NCBI GenBank assembly: GCA_038496675.1 | Contig: CM076661.1 | Coordinates: 13,510,951 to 13,574,950 of the forward strand | Length of the DNA stretch: 64,000 nt | Direction: 5' to 3' | Origin: Rachycentron canadum | Lineage: Eukaryota; Chordata; Actinopteri; Carangiformes; Rachycentridae | Shown: piece by piece, positions 37,314 to 49,470 of the stretch | How positions within the stretch are numbered: position 1 is the first letter of the stretch | Layout of the letters: every line of letters starts with the position of its first letter | Made by a program: the position numbers and the translations under genes | The notes under the pieces: model-generated | Seen by the model: only the letters and a program-made list of their open reading frames with translations | What the model was told of the DNA's origin: nothing | The model's database searches: none

Positions 37314-38353
37314 TATTCTAATGAGAAGAGCTCCATCTATGGACCACCTGTTGAACTGCATTCATGATGAAATCCCTCAAAACCAGCTGAGAAGAAGCAG
37401 CTCGTCACTTCCAGCACGTTAAAGAAGAAAATGCTTGAGGGTGGTAAATAATTTCAGAGCTCTATTTTTAGTAGTGGCAGGATAAATCTGATGGACACTC
37501 AGTAATGCTGCAGAGGTCAGCTTTAAATGGCTGTCCTGGCTCTCTGTGATTATTTATTTGTATGAATGGCAACAAACGTGAATATGTTTGGAGGAATTGC
37601 ATGTCATGTGTGGTGACAAAGGGAGATTCAGCACTTTTGATGATATGTGGTAACATTACTGGTCTCAAGGCTGGCGCTGAGTTTAAATGCTCCAGTAACA
37701 TTTCCTTTTATTTATATCCGCAGACCTTGGCTGAAATAAATGAGTTGAGACAAGTGTGAGGGGCCGATGTTACGAACAATTTCTTCCTGACATCGGGAAA
37801 CGGGTATGCGCAAGACATTCAACTCTTTCACTGCCAGTGGCTGACAGGCCGTCCCGGCTCGGCAGCAGGAGGCCTCTTAAAAAGATTCAATGTCGGCATC
37901 AACGTGAAAGTCGTTGTGTCATTATCTTAAATCTTAACTATCCAGCAGGATGAAAGTGTGAGAGACAACCATATCTGTCAGGGGTCGGCAGGAGATGTTT
38001 TATTCTCTGTGTACAGTGAGTGCCCCTCTCACACACTGAGATTAGCCGTCCCAACCGAGGAAGTCACTCTGCAGGGGTCATTCTGAAGCCTGCCTTCAAT
38101 TTACTGCCACTTTTAATATTCTGTCATAGTTAAAATTTTTATTGCCCTCTTTTATGACCGTATCCTTATGTCCCGTGCTTATGAACTTTTCTATGCAAAT
38201 CATTCACTTGAATCAAAAATGGAGTCCAATGCTCTTTGTTTTCAGGCAGCTGAAGCATAAAAAAAAAATCAGATGCCCGCTTCTGATTTCCTTGTCATCA
38301 ACCCCATTTCTCTTCCGCTGTGATTTCACCACAGCAAATCCCACATTTCTGAG

Positions 38354-38401
38354 TGTGTGTGTGTGTGTGTGTGGTCTGGTCTGGCCTGGTCTGGTCTGGT
38401 G
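38354..38401. repeat. TG repeat followed by GGTCT pentamers
   Basis: (TG)n at about 38354-38372 is followed by GGTCTGGTCTGGCCTGGTCT and GGTCTGGT, a 5-bp unit with one change. Confidence 0.85.
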
Positions 38402-38742
38402 GATGGAAGGGAACAGCTGTCTAGACAAAACAACTGAAGAAAACAGCCTCAGGTTTTTGGAATTCAAAATGATGTCAACTCACCATTGTGTTTTGTACCA
38501 AACACCCAGGACTGAGAAATGCAGCCTACTGTGAGAACAAACAGCAAATCCTGAGCTGAATGTAATGATTCTGTCTCATTTTTTTTCTGTTGCACTACTC
38601 GCGGACTCACAGGGGACTAGTTTCTCTGAGCTCAACATTTGTACTTGCTTCACCTCACTGTATTTCCACACTCCTCTTCCTCCCTGACGATCGTTGCGTT
38701 CTTGTTTTCTCTTCCTCTGAGGCTTGACAGGCCAGTGGGCGT

Positions 38743-38743
<1 letters not shown>

Positions 38744-38786
<43 letters not shown>

Positions 38787-38788
38787 GA
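38744..38788. repeat. GA microsatellite
   Basis: Pure (GA)n from 38744 to about 38779, then AAAGAGAGG. Confidence 0.9.
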
Positions 38789-40592
38789 AAAGAGGATGAA
38801 TTATGATTTACAAGTGTATGTATCTGCTACTTTGAGGATGAAGTTCATGAATACATTTAAATTTTGTTCCTGACTCTGCTGTCCTGTACATCACAGGTTA
38901 CACCCCTATATGCAAAGACACAGAGAGCCATGCCTTTTAATGTGCTGCAGTATGGATCATCCAGCCAGTCAAGTGGGGGAGGAGAGAGACAGAGGAGGCT
39001 GCTGGGAGACTGACCAGTGGCCAGCAGGACTGGGCTATTGTCCTGGTGCCATGGTGACTGGGACCAATCAATAATGCATTAGTATGATCGCACTGTATAG
39101 ATACTTGGTGACTGCCTCTCTCGCTCTCTGTCTGTCTCTCTTTCACTCATACATACCCACACACACATGGGCTTTTAATGATAGTTATTTGATTGGGGAA
39201 GGTGTATCGAGGAGAGGGCAAACCTGACCAGGGTGATGTGTGGATGTGCAGGGGGCCTCTAAGTGCTCGTCAATGGCCCTAATGAGGGTGGCAAATGGAG
39301 ACATAAAGAGGGAATGGGTACACTTTTCACTTCAGTCTGACATACCGTTGCTGCCCCCCGAAGCCCTTGAGGGGGCATTTGGAGAGGGTGCGACCATGCT
39401 TCAAATCATCCTCCTCCTCGGACTAATTGTTGAGGATATTGACCTTGGGAAGGAGGAGAGAACGATTGGAGGGAGGGGAAATTGGGTGAAGGGTTGAGGT
39501 GGCTCACAGTTCATGCCGGTTGCTTGACCTACAGAGAATTCATTCCTTCCTCAAAGCGGCCCACACAAACGGTTTACAGTCTATATGCTGCTCTGTGTGG
39601 CTGTTTTTGAAGTAAGAAGACTCGAAAGGAGAGTTGTTCAAATCAAAAGCGCATCAATGTACGTGGCATCATAACTGCTGGAATCAATCACTCCAATTTC
39701 AGGCCTTGTTTTCACCCCATGTCATTGATTTGGAGCATGCAGAGTACTATTGGATCCATACAGGAGAATGTGGGGGGTCTCACACACACACACAAACATC
39801 CCCGCCCCTGTCCCTTGCCCTGACCCTGATCTGTGTTAGACAAGTTCACCATCCTGTTCTTCCTCAAATCCGAGTCAATGGGTGTCGATACACTGGATTG
39901 GCGAGCGACAGGGGCTAGAAGGGGAGTCGATGAGGGGCTGATAAGTAGCGAGAGGCTGCTTTGTTTTAGTAATGATGGCTTAAACGAATGCCCACCGGCC
40001 CTTCCGTTAACCCACAGCGTCACCTCAAACAACAAGCTTTCATCAATTAAAGGACACACACAAACTATGGGCACTCACTTTGCAACATCCGCACACATCT
40101 CACAACATGGGAGTTACAGGATAACTACATCTTTAAAATGTTTCTGGCATGATGTTTTGAATGTTTATCTCCTCAGACATTTGTTTGATGCACTGTGAAT
40201 ATTTGCTGTGGTGTCAGCCACTTCATTTGACCCTATTAGCATTAAAAGCAGCAGGAATTTATCCCTCAACATTCAGTATTCTGGAGAAATTAGAAATTTG
40301 TAGGTTTTGGAGCAGTAAAATCCCTCCTTTTATTTTTCAAGCTGATTAATTGCCAGCTTAATGGCATTTTATAATGTTACATTAACACTTTAATGATTTA
40401 ATGCTCTTGCTTCTGCATTGTAATGTCCAAAGTTCATTAGAAGTAAATCTTATCTCATTACTGACTGTGTTGTAGTTATTGAAATTGTAATTCTAATTTA
40501 TATCTCAGTTAGATATGTAGTATCAAGGAAAATCAAAGATGTACCAAATATCTGAGGTGACTGAGACACACATGCACACTTCCACTTCCTGT

Positions 40593-40620
40593 ACATACGC
40601 ACACACATACGCACACACAT

Positions 40621-40662
<42 letters not shown>
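40593..40662. repeat. 12-bp minisatellite unit leading into (AC)19
   Basis: The unit ACACACATACGC occurs in about 2.7 copies (40593-40624) and is followed by 19 uninterrupted AC units (40625-40662). The minisatellite is probably a mutated edge of the AC array. Confidence 0.9.
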
Positions 40663-40664
<2 letters not shown>

Positions 40665-43600
40665 TGGGAAATGTTAGACTACACACGAAAAAGCACAGGG
40701 CAAACAAAAGTGAGAATATATGTTTTGGTCTCATAGGTCATTGATTCAGTCTCACTGCTTGTTTTGTTTCTGCTCGCTGCAGGCAGGAGCTCCTGTATGT
40801 TAGTGCGGTCAGCAGAAACAACTCAAATAGTCCACTTCTCACTGCTCTGCATGCTTTTTTGTTTTTAACTGGTGGTTTACGGGTTATTCAGTGCACAGGT
40901 TCCGCTGTAGTATAACAGGTTTGAATCTTTGCCACTCCACTATTTCTAAAACCTTCCTGCACTGCAGGTTTTTCCCTACCTGTTAATGTGAAGGTACAGA
41001 TATCAGACCTTATGACCAGCATTGTCATTTAATTCCTTTAATTGACTAACATACTCATACTGCTCACAGTGTTAATTTTACAATATGTAGACATGGTTTA
41101 AAGACATAGCAAAACACTAAGATAATGTAAATCACTACAGTATTAAAAGAGAATAGCTGTGATATATTTATTGCATTAATATGTGGTGGTAGAGAATAAA
41201 AGGGTCATGTTTTCAATGGATCATTGACCCTGTTAACATTTAGCATAAAGGCTGTTCCCCCATTGCATTGACCACTTGCTGTACTGTATGACTGCAAACA
41301 ATGGGCTTTTACTATAAAGCGCTCCTCCTCTCCTATGACAGGCTTTTATGGCGTGACAGTTGCACTATACCTCTGCAATTACTTTTCAATTAGCACGATG
41401 AACATTTCCAACACTGCGGCGCAATTATTTTATAGCCCAGTGTCTTAGCCCATTAATGGTGCTACCAACAGCACGGGAAGTGATAAACCATCTGGCCAGG
41501 CTCCCAAAGAGATAGAGCACACTTAATGGAGTGAAAAAGTAAAAGCAATTAATGTCACATTAATATAATGATAATAATGCCTTCCCTTACAGCTCTGGCA
41601 GGCAGAGCAGGGGACTGGGACAGGGCTTTCATGAGCACTGCTAAGCTGAAGAAGGAATTCTGCTGGGACTCTGCACAGGCCCCCAAACAGCCTGCAGAAC
41701 GGGGAAAACAAGCTCACTGCTCCTGCAGCTGCAATGTGAATGGGAACATTACGCCAGCCAGAGAGAAAACGTCTGAATGCAGAAAGAATTGGATTTGGGA
41801 GCAAGCAGTTGATGCTGACAGACAATTAGCATGCGTTAAATTTGAAAAGGGGCGGTTGGTTTAAACAACGATTTACAGATTATGTTTATTTAAAAATTTG
41901 CTGTTCATATCCATCACAGACGAAACAGATGACATTGCCTTGTAATCTGACAACTCTCGACTCAACTTCATTTGGTGGCTGTTGGCATGTGGCCGTATGT
42001 GCACATGCTCAGAAACATTGTTGTGTGCTTGCTTTTATTTGCACCTGTGAAAGTGTGTGAGTGTGTGCATGTGTGTGTGGCAGTGCCTGTCTCAGGAGTA
42101 GCTCCCCTATCCTATCTCCTGACCCCTCTGTGTTCCCGCCGCCCTGCTCTGTTTGTGTTAATTCCTCTACATCTCCAGGGTGGCTTACATTAGAATATCT
42201 TAACCACTGGGCTGCATTAGCATAGTGTGATGGATGCCGCTGAATCTCCATGCCAGATAATGTCCACATTTTGCATTTTAAACTAAGCTACGCTATGGAC
42301 GTGCTATCCATTTTCACAGGGGGAAATTAGGTCCTGGTGGGAGAGCGCCTGGCACTCTGTCATCCCAAGCAAAGCTCCCTGCCCAGGTTTTATGACACCT
42401 CTGGGGCACCATACAGAGACAGGTTGAGGGTCATTGTCTAGCACTGGTCAGCTGTGATGTCACATAAACACTTAGTAAACTTGGGTGTCAGTTTACTCCA
42501 CTTGTTTTTTAAAAGCTCGCCAAAGTTGGGGATGGAGCACTTGTGCAGTTTCCTACTGCAATATTCATGTGTTTCTGTATGTCCACCTGTCCGCCAGTAT
42601 CTCAGCAATACATGTTGTATTTCTTCTCATGGAGTTATTTTCAAGTGAAGCGTGATAAATCATGCATAATTTCCATTTTAATCTGTATAGTTTAGCAGAC
42701 GACTTGTGTACACATGTCTCAGTGAAGCCAGACTGCCTTGGCTGGAAGGGAGTGTTGATTTCCGTTACAAGGCTGTCGCGGCCCCCGGCAGTTGATCAAT
42801 AGGAATAAATCAGTGGGCTCCTTTATGTGACACGAGATAGTTGTACATTTATAAGCCTCTTTATGAGATAAGATCTCAACACTTGAGCTTGCGTCATACA
42901 CACTGACACACACTCACATGCAGAGCCCGGTCCTGGATGCTTATTAGGCTACAGAATTACAGCATGTCAGTATACTTTGCTGGAGGTGGGATGTTCCTCA
43001 ATAAATATCCACATTCAGGTTATTATTCTTGATCCTTATTGACAGTGATAACAGCACTCACATGGGGTATTATCAGGTATTAAATGTGATTGTGTGTTGA
43101 AGAAATGAATGAAAAATAACTATGCTGTTGTAAATCTAAGCACTGTATTGTGTTACAGTCAAAGAACTGGTAGGTTTGCAGTATCCATATTAGTAGAATG
43201 ATAGACCCATTGATTAGTCGTCTCCTTGCTTTCTCTTCACACAAGCATGAAAGGCATTGCTGTGCAGCCTAGTAATTCTGTAATGTTCTGCTAATTACGT
43301 TTGACTAATTATGATTCTTTTATGTGGCAATATAAGCTGGGAGTTTCCCCCCTTATTACAATATAGGTCCTTGCTCCGCTTCATTGATCATGATTGGATA
43401 GCAAGGCCTCCGTTTTCTGTTTATTTTCTAATTAAATATTAGCTTTAACCACTTTGGGGAGGAGATAATTAAACTATTACCCCCCCACCACCACCACCAC
43501 ACACCCAATCATTGACCGCTCCAGAATGTGATCAAGTGAGACCCAAGCTTTAATTAGATGCTTGGACATTAGTGTTTTTTTTTCCAGGTTAGGAAAACCA

Positions 43601-43928
43601 GGCAGGATGCTTTCAACACCAAGCACATTGACTGAGCTCAAATTACATCCGCCTTTAAGTAGTGGATTGATTGGGGAAGGGGAGGCTGTCTTTACGAGCT
43701 AAGTGATTCTGAATAGAGCTGCAGCACATACCTACTCTTCTGTCCTTTCACATGCCCCATAAAGAGAGCGCCACTGGAATGGAGTGTGGAGTATGTGAAA
43801 AACAGGAGGGATAATTTAACAACACACGTGAAGACGGAAAGGAGGGGGTGGAGGTGTGCGCCGTGGCAAAGACAGGATGTCTCAACAGACAGAGAGAGAG
43901 ACAGAGAGAGCAAAGTGTGCAGGGAAAG

Positions 43929-43934
43929 GTGTGT

Positions 43935-44003
<69 letters not shown>

Positions 44004-44009
44004 TGTGTG
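43929..44009. repeat. GT microsatellite, about 80 bp
   Basis: (GT)n with single interruptions CT (43939-43940) and AT (43997-43998). The many overlapping open frames on both strands (poly Cys-Val and poly His-Thr) are translations of this repeat. Confidence 0.95.
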
Positions 44010-44467
44010 CACGCAGGGGGGAAGGTGGAGGTGGAAAGCAAAGTGCCACTGTGCTCTCTTTCTCTTTCTCTGCAGATGATGGATAGCAACAGTGGGGAGA
44101 ACAAAACCAAGCATTCCTCATGCTGTCACCACAATGAAACAGGGACATAACAGGATTTGGTCACAATGCGAGCGGAGCACTTCAGAGAGATGCCAGGCCA
44201 TCATGCCACTTCTACTGGAAGTCAAAGACTCCATCCATCACGTATAACGTTCCCTTAGCATTTGACTGGTGCTGGCTTTGCTGTCTTCCCTGGGACTTCC
44301 CAGTCAAACTCATGAGCCTACATGATGAATTTATTGCACTGGCCATTGTTTTGCTGTTGTTGTTATTCCAATGAAGAGAGAGTTTTTGACTGGAGGTGTA
44401 GAGCATTTCATATGATATACTGTGTGTGTTCAGAAAGAAAGCTTATTTGGCTGTTTCCTTGAGGTTG

Positions 44468-44820
44468 TTTAAAGTAATAGTTCAACATTTGGAAAATACG
44501 ATTATTCATTTCCTGACTGCACAATATGAGAGATAAAAACCCTAAACTCTATGCTGTAAAGATAATAAAGCTATTGCACTTTAAAACTCACTAATTAACA
44601 TGTCACACTGCATATTGTTGGTTCTAGCCAGAAGATGTATGAATGACAATTTGCTGCTAAGTGTAGTGATTTTTGAAATGTACAGGTGGTAGTAAGACAT
44701 TGGACAGAGCTACGTGTTCCCCGTTTCCAGTCTTTATGCTAAGCTAAGCTAACAGGCTGCTCAGTGCAGCTTCATATTTAATGGACAGATCTCATCTCAT
44801 GTCAAACTATAACTTCAAAG
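44468..44820. mobile_element. degenerate MITE with long terminal inverted repeats
   Basis: The left end TTTAAAGTAATAGTTCAACA and the right end TGTCAAACTATAACTTCAAA are imperfect inverted repeats of each other. The interior carries CACTAATTAACATG and, near the right end, TTTCCAGTCTTTATGCTAAG, then CTAAGCTAACAGGCTGC and GCAGCTTCATATTTA. I recognise this as a nonautonomous element very common in percomorph fish, from memory. The copy is much shorter than the full element I recall, the left half is diverged, and no coding capacity remains. Confidence 0.7.
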
Positions 44821-47800
44821 GCGACTTCAGACATATAAGAAAGGGCATAACACTGTATATTATTCCTTAATACCTACTGATCTAAAAAATAAAATGTATT
44901 ACTATTCATTATTAAAACAGACATATCTGAGGTGTTCATTTTTTCCATCAAAACTATGATGTTTCAAATGTAGCTGCTCAAGTTTGCTCTTTTATCCAGC
45001 TCATAGCTGTCCTCTTTGTTGATGGGTCCAGTCCACATCCAGGGAGCAGAGTGCTAGTAGGTGTTTCCCCTGTGTCCAAGGCTAAGAGATCAGCTCTATC
45101 TTTACTGGTGGGTTGCACTCCTGTCTGTAACATGAAGCCCCCCAGTCACACTACACTAAACGAGGACTAAGGGGGAGGACAGCCTTTACAATCAGGCTTG
45201 TGAATGGCTGGCACTGGGCGATAAACATGATTGTGTAATGCTCTTGTATGTGATAATGTGAATATTGTGCTGAGAGGAGCATCGTGGGCTGGGTGGGGGT
45301 GGGGGGGAGACTAGAAAATGAGGGATTGGAGGAGGGGAGTGTTGAAGGGGGAGTTGCATTCTCAAAATTAAAAGTTGTAGCCTATTAGTCTGTGTTTGGT
45401 AGCTGAGCACGCGCCCATGCCTAGCACGGCTGCTAATAGGAAAAGATGTGTGGAAGTGTATGATTTATGGTTGCACGCAGGCAGGGGTGGAATAATTTGG
45501 TGCAGAACGGGTACTTACTGAACGGCAACAACTCGGCTACTTATCCGTACTTTCTGGTGATAAATTAGCTCTTGTTTAAAGTAGCTGGAGACCCATTTTT
45601 CATTTTGATTACTACACTTGATATCTCTTTCTTTCTTACTCTCTCTTTGTCAGCAGTGGTTCTTAGCATTATTTGTGTATGGTTTGGTGTATGGTGTATG
45701 TGTTTGTGTGTATTCAGCCCAGGCACTGGTCCTTAACCCGTCCATGACTGGGCACTGCAGCACGGTCTCATGCAAAAAAAGGTAACGTTGTTAATTGTGA
45801 GGAGACCCAATATGGCCAAAGTGACATGGCTTTTCTCATTGACCGTGAGCTGTCCTGCTGCCAGCTGGATGCAGGGCTCCTGTCAATCAGCGGCCGACCC
45901 CTGCCGGGACCTTCCACTGCTCAGACAAGGTTCCCATTGATCCCCCCGTCGGCCCTCTGACAGGAAGCTGCCTCAGTGGGGGAAATAAGCAGGTGAAATA
46001 TTAAGTTATAAGTCAGCTTCCAATCAATAAACAGAGTCAGGAGCAGTGAGGGGCAGGGCCAAGTCCCCACGGTGGGAGCCCCACTAGCCGGGGGGTAATG
46101 CGATTGAGCTCTATGGATCACCCCAAAGACCTGCAGGCAGAGCTGAAACATCCCACTCTCCCTGACTGAGGCCATCACACAGAATCCGCTGCCAAGTCGT
46201 GCACTGCTAGCTGGCACATGCTCTTATTGTCCTCTGTTTGGCTCTTCCAGCCATGCCAGTGCCCAGGCAGAGCTGGACACTCTACAGACAGCATAAATAA
46301 AACATATGAGAGCTGTAATGAGAAAAGAGCTGCAGGGCCAACAAAGCCACAAAACAGCATCCATTGATATACACAGATAAAGAGCTCGAAACCAGTCCAG
46401 TACAATTACAGTTGCAACGGAGAGCTGCAGAGCCAACAGCTCCACCCTTAGTTCTCACAGAGAGCTGCAGCATGGCATTGATCACACGTCTGTATGTGTC
46501 TCAAGTCCATTGTCCTGACTAGTTTGTTTGAATCAGTGAGTCTCTGGCCCTGGGGTTGGATAGCTTGGCAGGTGTCAGCGGTTATCTTGGCCTGTCTTCT
46601 GTGGACAGGACAACTGAGGGGGTGGTGCCGAGCCCCTGTCAGCCCCCTCCCTGTTAGGCCTGGAGGGGGCAGGGGTGTGAGGGCAGCAGGGCAGCTCAGA
46701 GAGAAGGGCCTTTTTCCTACAGGGCTGCATCTCCAGGGCCTGCTCCTCCAGCCCCCTCTCCACTCCCCTCCATGGTCATGCTGCTGACTGACAGCTATCT
46801 TCCAGCTGCGGGACATGCACCCCAGCAACCCACCGCTGATAAAATGTTAATGTAATTAACAGATAATGGCTGTTGTTTTTAGCTGTCAATACTCGAACTG
46901 GGAAGGGATAAAGGATTGGAGCTGCACAAAGTCACATTCAGATATCTGCCAGCCATTGTAGAATTCAATTATTTCGGCAACACAACCCCCACCTGTCTTC
47001 AGCTGCTAACCTCCACACCACCATCACAGACCCCCTTCTCCCGCCTTTTGTTTGAACCAGCTGTGGAAGGTTACCGGGCTGGGAGGCAGGCCTGCTCTCT
47101 GGCCAGCCATCGTGAACTTTTTCATATTCAGCCATGTCTTACTGCTCGCTGCTTTTAGATCATAAATCATGTGACTGAGGCGGGCAGCCACAGGGCTCCT
47201 CTCACCTCGGACAGCGCATCGGACACAGACGCACCCAGCCAGCCACAAGACAAATGTATTTATATTTGTTACCAAAAAACACAACGCCTATCAGGGCATG
47301 GCCAGCGCTGCTTTGGACATCTGCTGCCTGACTATTCTGGTATTTTAATAAGTATCAAGCCCAAACAAGATTAGGTGCTTCCAGTTTACGAAATGTCACT
47401 GAAGGCAGCGCTATCACTCATAATAAATGGGCCTATGCAAACAGTGGGGTTTTTGCCATGCATAAGAGCTTGTTTGGTGTGCACCATGGTGATGCTGTAT
47501 GCTGATATGCAATTATTCTAAAGAGTATCAAAGTTCAGGTATGAGTCTACCATCTTGCTGTAGCAGAGGGGGAATGTTCTGAGCAGCTACAGATTACTGC
47601 AGGAATATTCCATGAATAAAGAGGGAAAAACTTGGGACGATAAGGGGGAGCCTGAGAGTATGATAAAATACACCCCATAATGGATGGTTCTGTGTATTCA
47701 TATTTTGTTTTTGGTCTGACTCAATAGCTGATATGAGTAATAATTCTGTAACCCTACCCATATCTGTATTTACTTAATGATGTCAGACTGGAACTTTGAT

Positions 47801-49187
47801 CAGTCCATCTCAAGTGTTTGTGCTCCTGCTCCCTAATTAACCCAGTTTGTATGTGCTAATGACACCTAATTATCATTTGTGTAACAAGATTGCTCTCATT
47901 GCCATAATGAGAAAAACTCCTTCAAATGTTGCACTGCTTACAAGCGGGTTTCTGCTGTTATTAGCAGAGTGTTTATGCAATCACATCTAATTGCAGTGTT
48001 AATTAAATCAGGAATACCGTTTTACTAAACAAAGGCGCTAAGTAGTGGCAGTAGTGGTAAAAGCTTAAACACCGCCTTTGCCATAACTGTAGGTACCCTT
48101 CAAACCACAACCCCCACCCCCCAACACACTACCCATCACCCTCACCCAGCTCCCAGGAGCATCCACACCAGAGGACGGAGAGCCAATCAGAGTTGATTGG
48201 CACTTTGACTGGCTAGTGAAATCAGGTCCCTCCCTCCCACTGCTTCAGTGTTAATTGCCATGCACAAGAAAGGTGGAAAGGCTGCTGGCTCTTGACCTTG
48301 TCCACTCGTCAATATGCATATAACTCTGGAGGAAAGGAAATTTCAGGTGACCAGATACACACAGGGCTGGAGGAAATGTCAGACGTCAGCAGGCAGATAG
48401 ATGGAACACATTGTAAGACAGATACATGTGGGGTAAGCAAAGTCTGACAGGATTGAATTTTTCTAATAATAATATTAGAAAATAATAATATTTGTACAGT
48501 GTTTAACTGTGACCTAACCGATATTACAACTTAATTGTTCTGAAAGCAACTTGACATAGTTGTAGACTGCAGCTGCAACAATTTCAGTTCTATACCTCAT
48601 GTCCACATGCTTTCTGTAAATAAGTGCTGAAGCCAGACGGACTAATGGATTTGCAACCTTCCATCACAAGGAAAAATTAATTTATCTGTAGCTGAGGGGA
48701 CATGTAGTAAAGAGACTGCAGTAATTGCAAAAACACTATTATCAGCTAAATGTATGTGTGTATAAAAACACAAACACTTTGCAGATGTAGATTTTGCTTT
48801 AGTCAAAACATTTTAAAAAGAGCCTAAGACTAATCAAACATGAATTCAATTTCACAACTGTCAAGTGAGTGAATATAATGGAAACAGTTTTCAAACTTGC
48901 CTCAAATGTTGTTTATAAAATTAATCTTGTCATTGCTGAGGTGAGGTGACACTCATTTGAAGTTGGCAAGACAATTAAACAGAAGGTGAGTTAGCACCTG
49001 TACCTCTGTTTTCCAAAACCACTGAAGCTCAAGGGGCTTTTATATTATATTTTGTTTTCAGAATTGCCATCCTCCTCTGACCCCGGCATTACCACCATTT
49101 TAGTTTTCTGTTGATCTGTATAACTGTTTCTGTGACCTCTTCACATTGTGCAGATTCCAAGCATCAAGAACAAGAATATGTGCTGTT

Positions 49188-49218
49188 CACTATGATGTGT
49201 ATATATATACACATAGTG
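49188..49218. repeat. AT-cored imperfect hairpin
   Basis: The left arm CACTATG (49188-49194) and right arm CATAGTG (49212-49218) are perfect complements. Inside, TGTATA pairs with TATACA, with a 3-nt bulge on the left side. Confidence 0.65.
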
Positions 49219-49420
49219 TCACTATAATAAAAATATAATTGTATTTCCACTTCATAAAGAGTGTGAGAGTGTGTCTGACTCCAACTTAAGCTGAAATGCA
49301 AGAGAAGAAACTTGTAATATATAGAAATCTATCTGAAGAAGCAAAGATGGCAGCCCGGTAGTTGGGAGCAGAAATGAATGAAACATTTTACATTTAATAT
49401 TAAAAATTTAAAGGTATCAC

Positions 49421-49470
49421 CACTTCTTTTATACTTTTATATATATATATATATATATACATAAGAAGTG
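49421..49470. repeat. hairpin with (TA)n core
   Basis: CACTTCTT (49421-49428) is inverted as AAGAAGTG (49463-49470) around a (TA)n core. A second TA run follows at 49482-49497. Unstable AT cruciform-type sequence, possibly a decayed MITE. Confidence 0.65.

Larger units (their letters stand above)
30551..44467. other. intergenic sequence downstream of esrrb, part 1
   Basis: No coding exon is recognised. Contents are a T24 run (31648-31671), a fragment of a fish dispersed repeat (about 32873-32945), an ambiguous base with a TA repeat (34615-34648), AC/AG repeats (35003-35038), a C-run (35889-35902), a GGTCT repeat (38373-38401), a GA repeat (38744-38779), an AC repeat with a 12-bp unit (40593-40662) and a GT repeat (43929-44009). 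The remainder is unique-looking sequence with scattered TAAT-rich patches. Confidence 0.6.

Noticed and set aside
40905..40960. tRNA-like B box (GGTTTGAATCTTTG)
   Set aside because: Imperfect B box, no matching A box at the right distance and no cloverleaf.
43692..44150. Several overlapping open frames on both strands
   Set aside because: They translate the GT microsatellite into poly Cys-Val or His-Thr. The same applies to frames over 22289-22651, 40498-40736 and 3448-3789.
46320..46480. Repeated AGAGCTGCAG..CCAACA motifs
   Set aside because: Three short copies with unrelated flanks. Too short and diverged to call a tandem repeat.
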